64,000 bases of DNA, from assembly GCA_027577595.1 (NCBI GenBank), contig JANBRJ010000002.1, forward strand, positions 1 through 64,000, read 5' to 3'. The notes below the pieces were generated by a model. That model saw only the letters and a program-made list of their open reading frames with translations, did not search any database and had not been told where the DNA came from. This document shows, one piece after another, positions 51,454 to 62,200 of the stretch; the stretch's first letter is position 1, and each line of letters opens with the position of its first letter. A program made the position numbers and the translations under genes. Source of the stretch: Coemansia sp. RSA 487. Lineage: Eukaryota > Kickxellomycota > Kickxellomycetes > Kickxellales > Kickxellaceae.

Positions 51454-52117
51454 CCTTACTGGTATTTTATTTCGTCTATTTCGAGTAAAAGAAACAAGTT
51501 GGAGTGGCAAACAGAGGTTGAAAAAGGTGACAGATGTGCAATGAGTGATAACTGGCCTCGGATCTGACGCCAGTTATATACAACTCTCTCATTTCTGCTG
51601 GCCAGCAACTCCGCAACCAAGCCATTCCAGAAGTGAATCCAACCCATCCGCTTTGCCAAAACGTGATTTGGTGCAAGCCGCATGCCGCAGTGCTTTTGCT
51701 GACTTTCTTCGTATTCCTCACAGTAACTCTAAATGGAGCAAAGTGCTTCCAACCTGCAGTTTGATATTTCCTTTTTGGACGAGAATGGCCAAGAAACGGC
51801 AGCATCCAATGTCTTTGTATCACTTATTTTTCTAAAATATTTCAGTGGCGGAATAGGTGCAAATTTTGTTTTGCCAAAAAAGACAATTATTTGACTTGTT
51901 GCAGCTGAGGCATGTTATAAAAGACACGAATGCAATGCAAGAAGTTGTAATTTAGCCTTTTTTGGAATCCCGTTCCACAAATACCTTTATCTGAAGAAAC
52001 GGAGTCCAGGTGGCGTAAGATTGAAAATACAAAATGTAAAATACCCGCCAAAAAAGCCACAGCAGCTCATACTCCGGCATATTGAGAACGGTTCGCTAAA
52101 TTCAAAATAAAGAAATA
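51454..52117. other. Promoter of the Cys-rich micro-ORF and spacer
   Basis: Contains the TATA element at about 51576-51581 for the minus-strand micro-ORF. Overlapping short frames on both strands lack domains. Nothing else recognised up to the coiled-coil gene. Confidence 0.4.
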
Positions 52118-52531
52118 TCATATCTGAAGAAGCTGTGCTGATGTCAGCTGAAGCTGGCGGGCACAATCTAGCAACCTACGTATTTGTTCCGACTTTTCCA
52201 CAGCCTCGACATGTAACTTGTCACGCTCTCTCTGTAGCTCCCCAATCTGCACCTTTGAGCTGTCCTCGCTGATTGTCTCGTTATTTGAGTGGGGCTCGGC
52301 TTCAAATGCAACAGCCAGGTTACGAGCATGCAAAAAGGACTCCTTATATTCACGTCTGCATTTTTCTAGATCCCTGAAAAGCGATTGCGTCTCTGGGCTG
52401 TCGATAAAGGCGTCGATCTGTAAAAGCTGTGCATTGAGCTTTGACGCTTGCTCAAAAAGGCGTGCTGTGTCGCGCATAAGATCCTGGACTGCAGCGACTG
52501 TTTCTTTCATATCGTGTGTATGATAAAACAT
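52118..52531 (-). CDS. Small coiled-coil protein of unknown function
   Basis: 137 residues (130 if the second ATG at 52510 is used). It is almost wholly helical: a first coil DLMRDTARLFEQASKLNAQLLQIDAF, a middle around FRDLEKCRREYKESFLHARNLAVAFEAE and a last coil IGELQRERDKLHVEAVEKSEQIRRLLDCARQLQ. The two-coil form resembles small Mediator subunits such as MED30, but I see no decisive residues. Single exon, tail to head with the RXT2-like gene about 330 bp away. Real coding is likely from amphipathic heptads. Confidence 0.5.
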   Translation of the reverse strand: MFYHTHDMKETVAAVQDLMRDTARLFEQASKLNAQLLQIDAFIDSPETQSLFRDLEKCRREYKESFLHARNLAVAFEAEPHSNNETISEDSSKVQIGELQRERDKLHVEAVEKSEQIRRLLDCARQLQLTSAQLLQI

Positions 52532-52864
52532 AAAATGAAAGTTGTTGAAAATATCGTGCTGTTTGAATCTGTTTTTAAAAATAAAATAAAAATCTACTTG
52601 GAAAACGACCCGGGTTCACCCAAAAAAGCTAATAGACGGATATTTTATGGGAGTGTTTGTGCTTGAATTGTAGGAACGCGTGATTTCAGCTGAACGAAAA
52701 AGGATGGTGTTTACTTGGGTGTTAGGCGCACACAATTCGATTCGACCACTTAGTAGACCTCATGTAGAGCTGCTCCAAATATCTAGAAAATTACCACATT
52801 GGCTATTTTTCACACAAAAATATAGGACGATAAAATAACAGATGGGCACAAACAGAGGGCATTT

Positions 52865-53871
52865 TTATCTTTGTTGGACACCAGTCGCTGCCACCTTTTC
52901 AAGCTGACGCTTCAGCTGTGACTTTTGTTCAATTGCAAATATTACTTTATCACGCGACTCTGAGATGCGATACAGAAACTCATCGCTGCGAGAAAGTGAC
53001 TCTTGAGCAAGCTGGAGAAGCTGGTCACGAAGTGCAGCATCTTGCACATTGTACTCGTCAACAAGCTCAATATGTGCAGTATCCGGGTCATCGCCAAGCA
53101 GGATGTTCAGAAAACGACGTATATGCTGGTTGTACTCGTTTTCTGCTGTTATTGACTCCATCAGGTTCCACGCCACCACCTCGAGCATATTATTTCCAAG
53201 GCTTTTCTGTACGTAAGAGCGGCCCATCGCATCATTAATATCAGCGAGTGGTCGTGTTGCATCTACACAGAAACCCCTTCCCAAAAAATTCGAAGAACAA
53301 AAAAGTAGCAATGAGATTGTTGTCTCTTAGTATACAGATTCTGTATAGTAAAAAAAGCCGAGCCATACAAGTACTCTTCGTTGTCAATTACCTTCAATTA
53401 TGTCTTCAGTGTCTTTTGGAAGCGCAACATGCGGACCATCTATAATATAACAAGATCCAGCATAATCACCATATAAAAAATAACGAATATGGTCTTTGGT
53501 TTTAGTAGTAGTAGCTTTGTTGTTAGCAAGGTATAGAGCACAGATGGCAAGCACACTCGATCGAAATAATGCGTACCTTGGTTCCATATTCTCTGACGTC
53601 TATCTTTTATATATGTGGCCAATTGATCATATTTAGATGAGTCGGCAGAGGCAACAGCCATAGGGTTTGCGGCTGTTTTGGGGCTAGATTCTGTGCGCGA
53701 AACAGTCTTGGTAGCTTCTATGTTTGAATAAAGAAGGGTATGCGGAAAAGACAAACCAAAATGTGAATCAGCTTTAGAGTAAGCCCAGCGGAGCTTTATA
53801 TACCTTGTAACTTGTCAAAAAAATCATAGAATGTCCTTCTTATTGATATTACCGTTGCTATCGTTATTCAT
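52865..53871 (-). CDS. Rpd3L histone deacetylase subunit, Rxt2-like
   Basis: Four exons: 53871-53853, 53717-53577, 53439-53392 and 53262-52865, giving 201 residues. All three junctions are phase 1 with GT/AG ends (GTAATA, GTACGC, GTAATT donors). The fused protein reads DRRQRIWNQ-DGPHVALP...-DATRPLADIN, then RSYVQKSLGNNMLEVVAWNLMESI and RRFLNILLGDDPD, followed by LLQLAQESLSRSDEFLYRISESRDKV. The LLGDDP block and the terminal helix with -EEF/-DEFL match my knowledge of Rxt2, a structural subunit of the Rpd3L deacetylase complex. Shorter than yeast Rxt2 (430 residues). Confidence 0.6.
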
Positions 53872-54395
53872 TGTCCAATGCCCAAACCAATATTCAAGTC
53901 CTTAAATTTAATGACGGAGACCACCAGAATTCGTGTTATAAATAGAAAACTTTTAACTAAGGATGGCTGGAAAGGAGTAAAAATTCATAGTTTAAGCCAA
54001 AAGCGATAATTCCAGAATAAAAAATGAAAGGGAAAGCCAACTTTGCATAGATCATTTCTTCGCAAAGTTAAACAGCAGTGGGAAAATGGGTTTGGTCGCG
54101 TGGCTGAATGATAAAACCATATTACTTTTCGCTTAATAGAAATGGAGGAAATAAGTAAAATTGATGAGATAAAAAAGTAGAAAGAAAAGACTCCTACCAG
54201 AATCGAACTGGCAAATCCCATCGTTTGTTGACGGGAGTGATCCCAAGCGCTCACAAAGAAGTCTGCAAATAAAACAGCATGATAGCAACAGGCAGTGATG
54301 AAGATGGGGCGCATTGGGGAATAAGATGTTGTCTCTGTATAGACGATATGAGGCTTGGTAAAGGCAAGTTTGTGACCTCCCAGCAGATCCTGGTG
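53872..54395. other. Spacer between RXT2-like and MAF1 genes
   Basis: RXT2-like promoter and MAF1 3' flank. Contains a tRNA-like fold at 54189-54263 on the minus strand. No protein gene. Confidence 0.45.
54189..54263 (-). other. tRNA-like element, probably a relic
   Basis: 75 nt on the minus strand fold as a cloverleaf. The 7-bp acceptor pairs GACTTCT with AGGAGTC (one G-T); the D stem pairs GTGA with TCAC; the T stem-loop GCCAGTTCGATTCTGGT contains a near-consensus B box. The anticodon stem pairs CCCGTC with GATGGG, but its loop AACAAAC lacks the universal U33, and the A box is poor (G at position 14). I therefore read it as a decayed tRNA or tRNA-derived sequence rather than a working gene. 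It lies 130 bp from the MAF1 stop codon. Confidence 0.4.
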
Positions 54396-55695
54396 CTAGA
54401 ACTTTAGCCCACCCCCAATGGTCATCATGCCTCTGAGTGCATGTTGAGAAGTAGGATATAGTTCTGTTTCCACAGACTCATCCTGAAGATCTCCAAACAC
54501 AAGCTCCTGGTCGCTAAGGCTCTCCAACTCGTCAAGGTTGCTCACGCAGCGGCATGTGAAGAACACAATGCGGCGGAGACTCTTGTTAAAGAAAAAATAG
54601 TTGAAGGACCATACGGGCGCCTCTTCGTCATAGGGATCAGATTCCGCTTCGGGCGTGTACGAATACACCTCACAATCGTCGAGCTTTATTGCATCGTCGA
54701 TAATGTCCCACATCCGGCTTGTCCTGAGCGTTGCTGGACATCCAACATTCAAGAGTGTGGTGTTGATCGACTTTATAGACTCGTCTGCGCTTGAATCCTT
54801 GGTGAACTGATCGGCGGTCAAAGAACTACAGGGTTAGGCGGCACATGTTTTTGTATGAAAAATATCCGGTTCGATTAGTCCAGGCCAAAAACAGAAATGT
54901 AAAAAGGGAGAGGGCTAGAATCACAACCAGGGAAATAGGTTGCGCATCTAAAATGGGATATATATTCCCAAATAAGCAAAGCGTTGGATAATCCCTATCT
55001 TTGGAGACAAGCGTTGGGTAGATGGATGCATCATAACCAACTTTTTATATCATCTCCCCAATATGAGATACCTGCAGCAAAAGGAGCTGCATGGTTCTAA
55101 AAAAAGGAGAGACAAGGTTCCAGTGGCACGTGTGCATTTTTATGGATCCATAAAAACAATTACACACGCCAACTTCCCACCCCTGCAATTCCCAGAACAA
55201 GCAGTTTATCTCTTACCTGAAATCGTAGTCTGGGAACGTCGCATTCAAAGTTGCTATCAGGTAGAATAACGTTCTGCGCGATGCTGGCTGCGTGAGTGGT
55301 CCAAACGGCGAAACGATGTTTGTCAGCGAGCTTTGCTCGGGAGACAGAGTCTTTGCTTCCTCCAGGTCCTCCTGGTATTTATTCTCGAGATAACGGTACA
55401 GCTTCTTGTCAGTACCAGCAACTTTGCCTACATATTTGCAATAGCCAGACATAACCCGGTCAAAAAAGAAAGACATGTATAAATAGACATTAGCAACGCG
55501 CAAGGCGTCTTTGATTCCCGTGTTCAAGTTTCACGTTGGTTCTACAGCGCTATGATGGGCTGTCGGTGCACTATAATAAACCCACTTACAAGAGTATGCT
55601 TCTATTCTTCCGACAACATGACGGTCACCGCTAGACGTGGGAAATGAAAGTCGCGAATTCAGCGTTCTGAAGGACTCAATATCCAGGTATTTCAT
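54396..55695 (-). CDS. MAF1: RNA polymerase III repressor Maf1
   Basis: Three exons (55695-55590, 55427-55217 and 54825-54396) give 248 residues. Maf1 shuts down Pol III under stress and TOR inhibition. The N-terminus MKYLDIESFRTLNSRLSF is the family A box. Junction 1 restores EAYSCK; junction 2 restores DYDFSSLTADQF. The C-terminal B/C boxes are intact: PVWSFNYFFFNKSLRRIVFFTCRCVS, next to the acidic SYTPEAESDPYDEEA. The phosphorylated linker of yeast Maf1 is short here. Donors are GTAAGT and GTAAGA; acceptors are TGTAG. A tRNA-like element lies just downstream. Confidence 0.95.
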
Positions 55696-56542
55696 GGCAA
55701 TAAGGAATAGATAAATATCGACTGGTTATTTGTACGTTTGGTTCAACAAATTCGGGCTGATTTGGTGTGGTGACAAGTAATGGACGCTGTAAAGGTATAA
55801 AAAGATTGTGAAAAATCAAAAGTAGAGAAAAAGAAGCCAAAGCGCAGAAAGCACACAATGGGGGCTTTTTTCTTTGCAAGCGTCGGGTGACTTTGCTTGG
55901 GAGGCAGCCAATTGTATCAGAGCTACAATCGTCAAGTGACCTCATTTATCCCTTGTTTGTAACCAATGGTTAACCCACGCACAAACAAGCCTTCTCCACA
56001 TTAGATTTTTGCACTTCGCCTCACCCTATTTATAATCCCAATTGATAATGCAATGCACAAGTGCTCTACAAAACATTTGCTGAACTGACAACCCTAGCAT
56101 ATATATGTAAATGGCATTCATTGGCCACGGTATCAATTTCTTGCTAATAATATGCCGAATGATTGCCGCTTTTATGGCCGTAAAACTGTCGACATTTAGT
56201 TTTTAGATGTTCATGTGTTTGCAGCTGTACATTTATCTAAGAGTATTTATCGACTACTTTTACGAAATAAAACAGGTTACCTTCATTATTTTGGTTGCAT
56301 GCATGTGCTTTATCTTTGCAGGCAGATTCATTGTTCAATTTGATGTGTCCCAGGTTGTGCTTTTCTTTTCACTTGAATATCTAACAGCCAGTGCATTCTT
56401 TGCTCCCTGTGCACCAAATATAAATTCATGAAAAGTTGCAGCTTTTTTCTTCAACATTTTCAAGTAAAAAAAAAGTTACAACTGATATATTTGTTTTCTG
56501 AAAGCTTTTGTCAACATTTTAGTATACTTGTTTCCTTTCATT
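55696..56542. promoter_or_regulatory. Divergent promoter of MAF1 and the GH31 gene
   Basis: About 850 bp, AT-rich, with TATA-like words such as ATATATATG near 56100. Short frames on either strand are not supported. Confidence 0.45.
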
Positions 56543-59116
56543 ATGCTGCTCAGCTATGGTATTTTGTCTTTGGCCTACGTTGGGCTTTTGGTTCCATCCT
56601 GGGCATATATCTTGGCCCGGTGTGATACATCTGCTTGCCCTGGGTATACTGTCACTGACAAGCAAGTCACAGACATTGGCTTTACGGCTTCCCTTACGCT
56701 TGCCGGTATTCCGTGCAACGCCTATGGCAACGACATCTCTGACTTGAATCTCAAGGTCACTTTTGATACAGAAAATCGAATTCACGTGCATATCTACGAT
56801 AGAGCCGGGAAACAATATCAAATACCAAGCGCTGTTATTCCTCTCGACGAAGGAAATAACATGCAGCAGAAAAGATCTAGGCTAAAGTTTGACTGTTTCC
56901 AGGATCCAACAACTGGATTTGGCTTCAAGGTTGCACGAGGCGGCGAGGTTATTTTTGATACTTCAGGACATCCTCTTATTTTTGAAGACCAGTATATTGA
57001 AGTCACCTCACGCCTGCCGAATAATGCCAACATTTACGGCCTGGGGGAGGCGCCAGATTACTTCCGCCGTGATCCAGACAATACCATAAAAACACTCTGG
57101 AATCGTGAGGCTGCTGGTGAATTTGGCAAAAATGCGTATGGCTCACATACCATCTACATGGAGCTTCGCAAAGAAAGGTTCCACGGTGTCTATTTGTATA
57201 ACTCGCACGGGATGGACATTGTCCTTGCCAACAACACAATCCAGTATCGCGTGCTTGGCGGAACCGCCGATTTCTACTTCTTCAGCGGACCTGGCGCCTT
57301 GGATGTTATTGATCAGTATACGGAGCTTGTTGGTCGTCCGTATCGGGTCCCTTACTGGTCGCTTGGTCTGCACAACTGCCGCTATGGATACAAGGATATT
57401 CAAGAAGTCAACGATGTTGTTTCAAACTATTCAAAGGCGAATATCCCACTCGAGGCTGTCTGGAGCGATGTAGACTACATGGACAATGCACGCGGATTCA
57501 CATTTGATCCTGTCAACTACCCGCTTGACGAGATGCAAAAGCAGTTGGAACAGCTTCATGCAAACAATCAGAAGCGCGTTCTTATTGTCCATCCAGCAAT
57601 CCAGCACAACACCTCATATGCGCCATATGCACGCGGCAATGAAGCAGATGTATTTGTAAAGAACCCCGATGAAAGCGAATACATTACCCAGGTATGGCCA
57701 GGGTACAGCGTGCTCCCAGACTGGTTCTCTAAAAACGCAAACAGCTGGTGGGGCGGCGAGCTCACACGTTTCCTCAGCGAACTGCCTCTAGATGGTTTGT
57801 GGATCGATATGAATGAGCCTTCCACATTCTGCACAGGAAGTTGTGGCAGTGGCCGTCCGGCGGACGAGGTCCCGCCATACCCATGGGAGATCCCCTCGCA
57901 GCCGCACCGTCCGCTAGACAAGACAAACAAGCTTCTTGTGCCGCCTTACGCAATTCACCAAGCGCTGGTTGAACTTTCCGACAACACTATAGAGACAACC
58001 GCGATCAATGCAATAGGTATACCCGAGTACCACACGCACAATCTCTATGGCTATATGCATTCCATGGCGACATACAACTTCCTAACTCAGTATCGTCCAA
58101 ACATTCGTCCGTTCTTGCTTAGTCCAACTACGTTTGCCGGCTCTGGGAAATACGTTAGCCACTGGGTTGGTGACAACCACTCCAACTTTTTTGACCTGCA
58201 CATTTCTATTGTCGCCATGCTGGACTTCGGCATATTTGGAATCCCGATGATGGGTGCTGACATTTGCGGCTTTGAGGATGATGCTACCGAAGAGTTGTGC
58301 ACACGTTGGATTGAAGTTGGTGCGTTCTATCCGTTTGCTCGAGACCACAATGCATACGGTGCGCGTCCTCAGGAACTCTACCGCTGGCCAATGGTTGCAG
58401 AGGCAAGCCGTCGCGCTCTAGGAATCCGATATGCTCTTTTGCCATATATCTATACCAACCTCCAGCTATCCGTTGAAAAGGGGTGGCCGCTGGCTCGCGC
58501 TCTTATTTTCGAGTTCCCTGGGACAGCTGATGCAGCAGGCAATGACAGGCAGTTCCTTGTTGGCGACTCGCTTTTGGTTTCGCCTGTCCTTACTGAGGGC
58601 GCAACATCAGTTGATGCGCTTATTCCAAAGGGAATCTGGTATGACTGGTACACATACGAAAAGATCGAGGGAGAAGATAAGAATGTTACCCTCGATGCTC
58701 CTCTTGAGCATATCAACGTTCATGTCCGCGGCGGCAAGATACTTCCTGCTCAGATTCCAGCACTCACCACCGCCGATTCGCGCAAGAACGACTTTTACCT
58801 TGTTGTTGCTACTGATGAGAACATCTCGGCAACAGGAAAGCTATACTATGACGACGGCGAAACTTTTAATACACTCCACAGGTGGATTGGCTTAAAGTAC
58901 TCAGACGATCTGCTGTTTATAAACCAGATCAGTGGCGATTATGATATAGCGCCGCCGCTGGCAAAGATCGTTCTTCTAGGCGTCGCGGATGTCAGATCTG
59001 TCATGGTCAACAACCAGTCTGTAAGCTCAAGTATCACAAGGGTCAATGGGTCGTCCATCATCGATGGTTTATCGATTAAACTGAATGAACGAAATGTTAT
59101 ATCCTTTGACAATTAG
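56543..59116 (+). CDS. Secreted GH31 alpha-glucosidase
   Basis: 857-residue glycoside hydrolase family 31 enzyme releasing glucose from maltose- or starch-type ends. A hydrophobic signal peptide spans about residues 1-24 (MLLSYGILSLAYVGLLVPSWA). The catalytic nucleophile is the Asp in DGLWIDMNEPSTF at about residue 425, and the acid/base Asp lies in HWVGDNHSNF at about 545. GIPMMGADICGF completes the GH31 signature. The N-terminal beta-sandwich and C-terminal domains are present. ATG 56543 is preferred because it opens the signal peptide; the frame upstream starts with non-ATG codons. Single exon. Confidence 0.93.
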   Translation: MLLSYGILSLAYVGLLVPSWAYILARCDTSACPGYTVTDKQVTDIGFTASLTLAGIPCNAYGNDISDLNLKVTFDTENRIHVHIYDRAGKQYQIPSAVIPLDEGNNMQQKRSRLKFDCFQDPTTGFGFKVARGGEVIFDTSGHPLIFEDQYIEVTSRLPNNANIYGLGEAPDYFRRDPDNTIKTLWNREAAGEFGKNAYGSHTIYMELRKERFHGVYLYNSHGMDIVLANNTIQYRVLGGTADFYFFSGPGALDVIDQYTELVGRPYRVPYWSLGLHNCRYGYKDIQEVNDVVSNYSKANIPLEAVWSDVDYMDNARGFTFDPVNYPLDEMQKQLEQLHANNQKRVLIVHPAIQHNTSYAPYARGNEADVFVKNPDESEYITQVWPGYSVLPDWFSKNANSWWGGELTRFLSELPLDGLWIDMNEPSTFCTGSCGSGRPADEVPPYPWEIPSQPHRPLDKTNKLLVPPYAIHQALVELSDNTIETTAINAIGIPEYHTHNLYGYMHSMATYNFLTQYRPNIRPFLLSPTTFAGSGKYVSHWVGDNHSNFFDLHISIVAMLDFGIFGIPMMGADICGFEDDATEELCTRWIEVGAFYPFARDHNAYGARPQELYRWPMVAEASRRALGIRYALLPYIYTNLQLSVEKGWPLARALIFEFPGTADAAGNDRQFLVGDSLLVSPVLTEGATSVDALIPKGIWYDWYTYEKIEGEDKNVTLDAPLEHINVHVRGGKILPAQIPALTTADSRKNDFYLVVATDENISATGKLYYDDGETFNTLHRWIGLKYSDDLLFINQISGDYDIAPPLAKIVLLGVADVRSVMVNNQSVSSSITRVNGSSIIDGLSIKLNERNVISFDN

Positions 59117-59223
59117 CGTATTTTCTATGGTTTGCTTTACCCTCTCATTTTTTTCGTTTTGCTTTCAAATTTGAAAGCCATCATCTCCTATATATTTGAT
59201 ACACAGCATCGGATGTTTTTAAA

Positions 59224-62200
59224 CTACCTTCTATAACGTCTGTCGTCATTCCGGTTATGCGCATCTGAACCTCTATTGCGCCGGGATCCTCGGCGAGATC
59301 CACTACTGCCGCCACCATTTCTGCCATCACTGTTTTTGCGCTCATTTAGTCCCTTCCGACCAAATGACGCCGCAGGTCCTGTACCGCGAGAGTCGTCATT
59401 TCGGGGCTGTCTATTGCCTGAGCTTCGTATCGCAATACCATCGTCAGCCTGTGTGCTTTTATCGCCAGAAGGATGGTAGCTAGATGGCAATGCCTGGTCA
59501 CGATGGCTTTGTCTGCGTGGGCCACGGTCCGACTTTCCACGTTGTTCCACGCTGCTGCTGTGGATGTTCTGCTGCTGTTGGGATTGCTTCTTTTGCTCAT
59601 GCTGCTGCTGACTAGCGTTGCTACCCGTTGACTCTAAGGGCCTAGCAGATCCATGTCTTCCCTTTTTACTACCATTCTCCTTCGTTTCTCCACGCCCGTT
59701 GTCGGCAAAAGACATATTCGGTTCGCGTGCCATTGACCCTTCCCTACTGCTGTGCCGACTGGACACACCACGGCTATCCTTCGTGTTCTTATCAGATCTC
59801 TGTTCAACATGTTGAGGAATTTGCTTCTGGCTTTGTCTTTGCTTTTCCTCCTGTTGTTTCAGTAATTGCGCACGAAGCTCCTTTCTCTTGCGATCAACCT
59901 CTTCACTCGATAGTTTGGAAGAAGCAGCGCCTATCCCCGCTCCTGACAAAGGTGAAGGCGAAGGAGACTTTCCCTGAGTGTTGTGTCCGCGAGGTGAGCT
60001 TGGATGTTGCCTGGTAACATTTGATGACGTGGCCATTCGCTGGCGCGGAGGTTCGAGCTTGCTATCGGACATAGAATCCTCTCTTTGGCGCTTATGAGGG
60101 GGTTTATCCAAATTTCCTTCATTGCGGCCCTGCTGGACAGAAGGGGACCCACGCAGTGAACGGCTGTCGCGGCGATCAGCATCCACGTGTCGTGGAGAGT
60201 TCCATTGGTCGGCTTCATATTGACGGTTCCGCACACGGTCGCGGTCGCGGTCACGACCACGGTTACGACCATCGCTATCTCTGTCGCGCTCACGCACCCG
60301 CCTGCTGTCCTGGTCATGTCCACTGCCAGGTTGCTTGTCACCTGTTGGTGCTGACGTGTTGCTTTTACTGGGAACATAGCTTTCTGCTCGGCTGGAGCTC
60401 GCTATTTCGGCCCCAGTCCCAGCCGCCGCACCACGAGTAGGTGTGGCCAATGCAGGGGATCTGGGTCTAGAAGCAGAGACACCCTCGAGGTTAGACACGG
60501 ATGTAGTTGACGCCGCTGCCACTGCAGCAGCTGCAACTGCCTCATTGGAGAACGAACGGCTACCAGATGGCCGCTGACGCCCACGCTGACTCTTTTCTGG
60601 CTTTGAGTCAGCACCAGAGGCGCTGACGTATCCATCGCGCTTCGATGTACTCTCTGGAACGCCGGAGCGATTGGTAAAAGTGCGTTGATCGGGCTTTGGC
60701 GACTCGCGATGCTCCTGTCTGATATTGGTTTGGGCCCTCTTTGGCTGCGGCGAAACCAGCGCTGAATCTCGTGAAGAAGCTGAAGGGTAGTAATCAAAGT
60801 CGGAAATCCAATTCTTCTTCGCCATAGCCAAATAAGCACCGTAGGTTGTTGCCATGGCCTTGAGGCTCTTACTAGAATCTAAACCCTCAGTAGCCATGCC
60901 ATCGCCCTTCCCGTGGGCAGAACGTCCACTTGTGGCAATCCCGTTGACCTTTTCAAGGATACGCCGCCCAAACTGCGAGATTACTGGGAATGATGGCTGC
61001 ATCTCCCGTAGGGCAAGTATCCCATTGCGCACAGTATCATTGCGCTTAGAATCCAGAGTCGAAATAAACGCTTTTGTCAGGGCTACGTGCCATTTACGCA
61101 TAACTGAGCGGAAATCGTCGTAAGAAAGCATCGTCGATCCAGCTTTGATTCGTTTGGAGTCTCCCATGTCTGTGCCAGGATCTGCTGGCGTTTGCTGCCG
61201 AATAGTGCGAGACATTGGGGGCAAATAACCACGCTCGTACAGCCCAATTTGCTGAAAACCTGTCAGGCCACGCCAAGCATTGACTGCTCGCTCGTTATAA
61301 CACGACTCCGATGCATGCAAAGGAGAAAGATAAGCCAAAGTGGTATTGAGGAATTTAGCGTAGTTGCGTGCTTCGTTCTCTGTAAAGGCGGCAAGAAGCG
61401 TTGACAGCGTATCGCTGAATATGTTGTCGCAAGCAATCATCAAACTGAATTTGTTTGTGGCCAGCGGATAGTGCATCATCCAAATAAACTTTGCGCAAAA
61501 ATTAGCATCGGACGCTGAAAGCACAGCCCTAGGCAGTATGCAATGCTGTAAAAGTGCGTGCGTGACCCGCTTGCGTTGATCGTGCGCCATGCAGAACCAA
61601 TAGTCTTTTTGGGCAATTAGCCATGTGCGGATACGTGAAACGTGAATGCTTTGCTCCTGCATTTCCTTCTCTAGATTGTCGATTGTTAAGGCAGCCCGTG
61701 CTTTGATCTGTGCTAGCGAAGCGGATTTTGACCTGCTCTGCACCTGTTTAGAGATCGCCTCGATACGCTTTATGAGGTTGGATTGGATGGCAATCTCCTT
61801 TTTGTAGCGACCAAAGGGAACCTCGGTATCATAAAGTGTCATGGCCCAAAATACTGCAACAAACTCAGGCGAGAGGCCAACCTCTTTTGCAGAAATAGGA
61901 AGCGTGCTTGCAATGTGTTCTACGTAATCCCGCGGAAGCAGAGGTGCCTCAAACTTCAAATCTGTCACTACACGAGACACATTTGCCTTATCAGCGGTAT
62001 TAGAATGTTGCAAAGCTTCGCTGTCAACGTCCATTTTGGAATCGCCGTTTTCAGGCTTCGCATCGGATGGCAGTTCCTGGCCATCCTGTCTGACTGGCAT
62101 ATCGCCTTCCGCTGTCGGATCGATCGGGCTGTTTGCATGTGACCCGCTTTCGTCACCTTCGTCAAGAGCTTGGTGTGGCACATCATCCTCGTCGACAGCT

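Noticed and set aside
53985-54314. 109-codon minus-strand hydrophobic frame
   Set aside because: Overlaps the tRNA-like element, has no homology signal and lies between well-defined genes.
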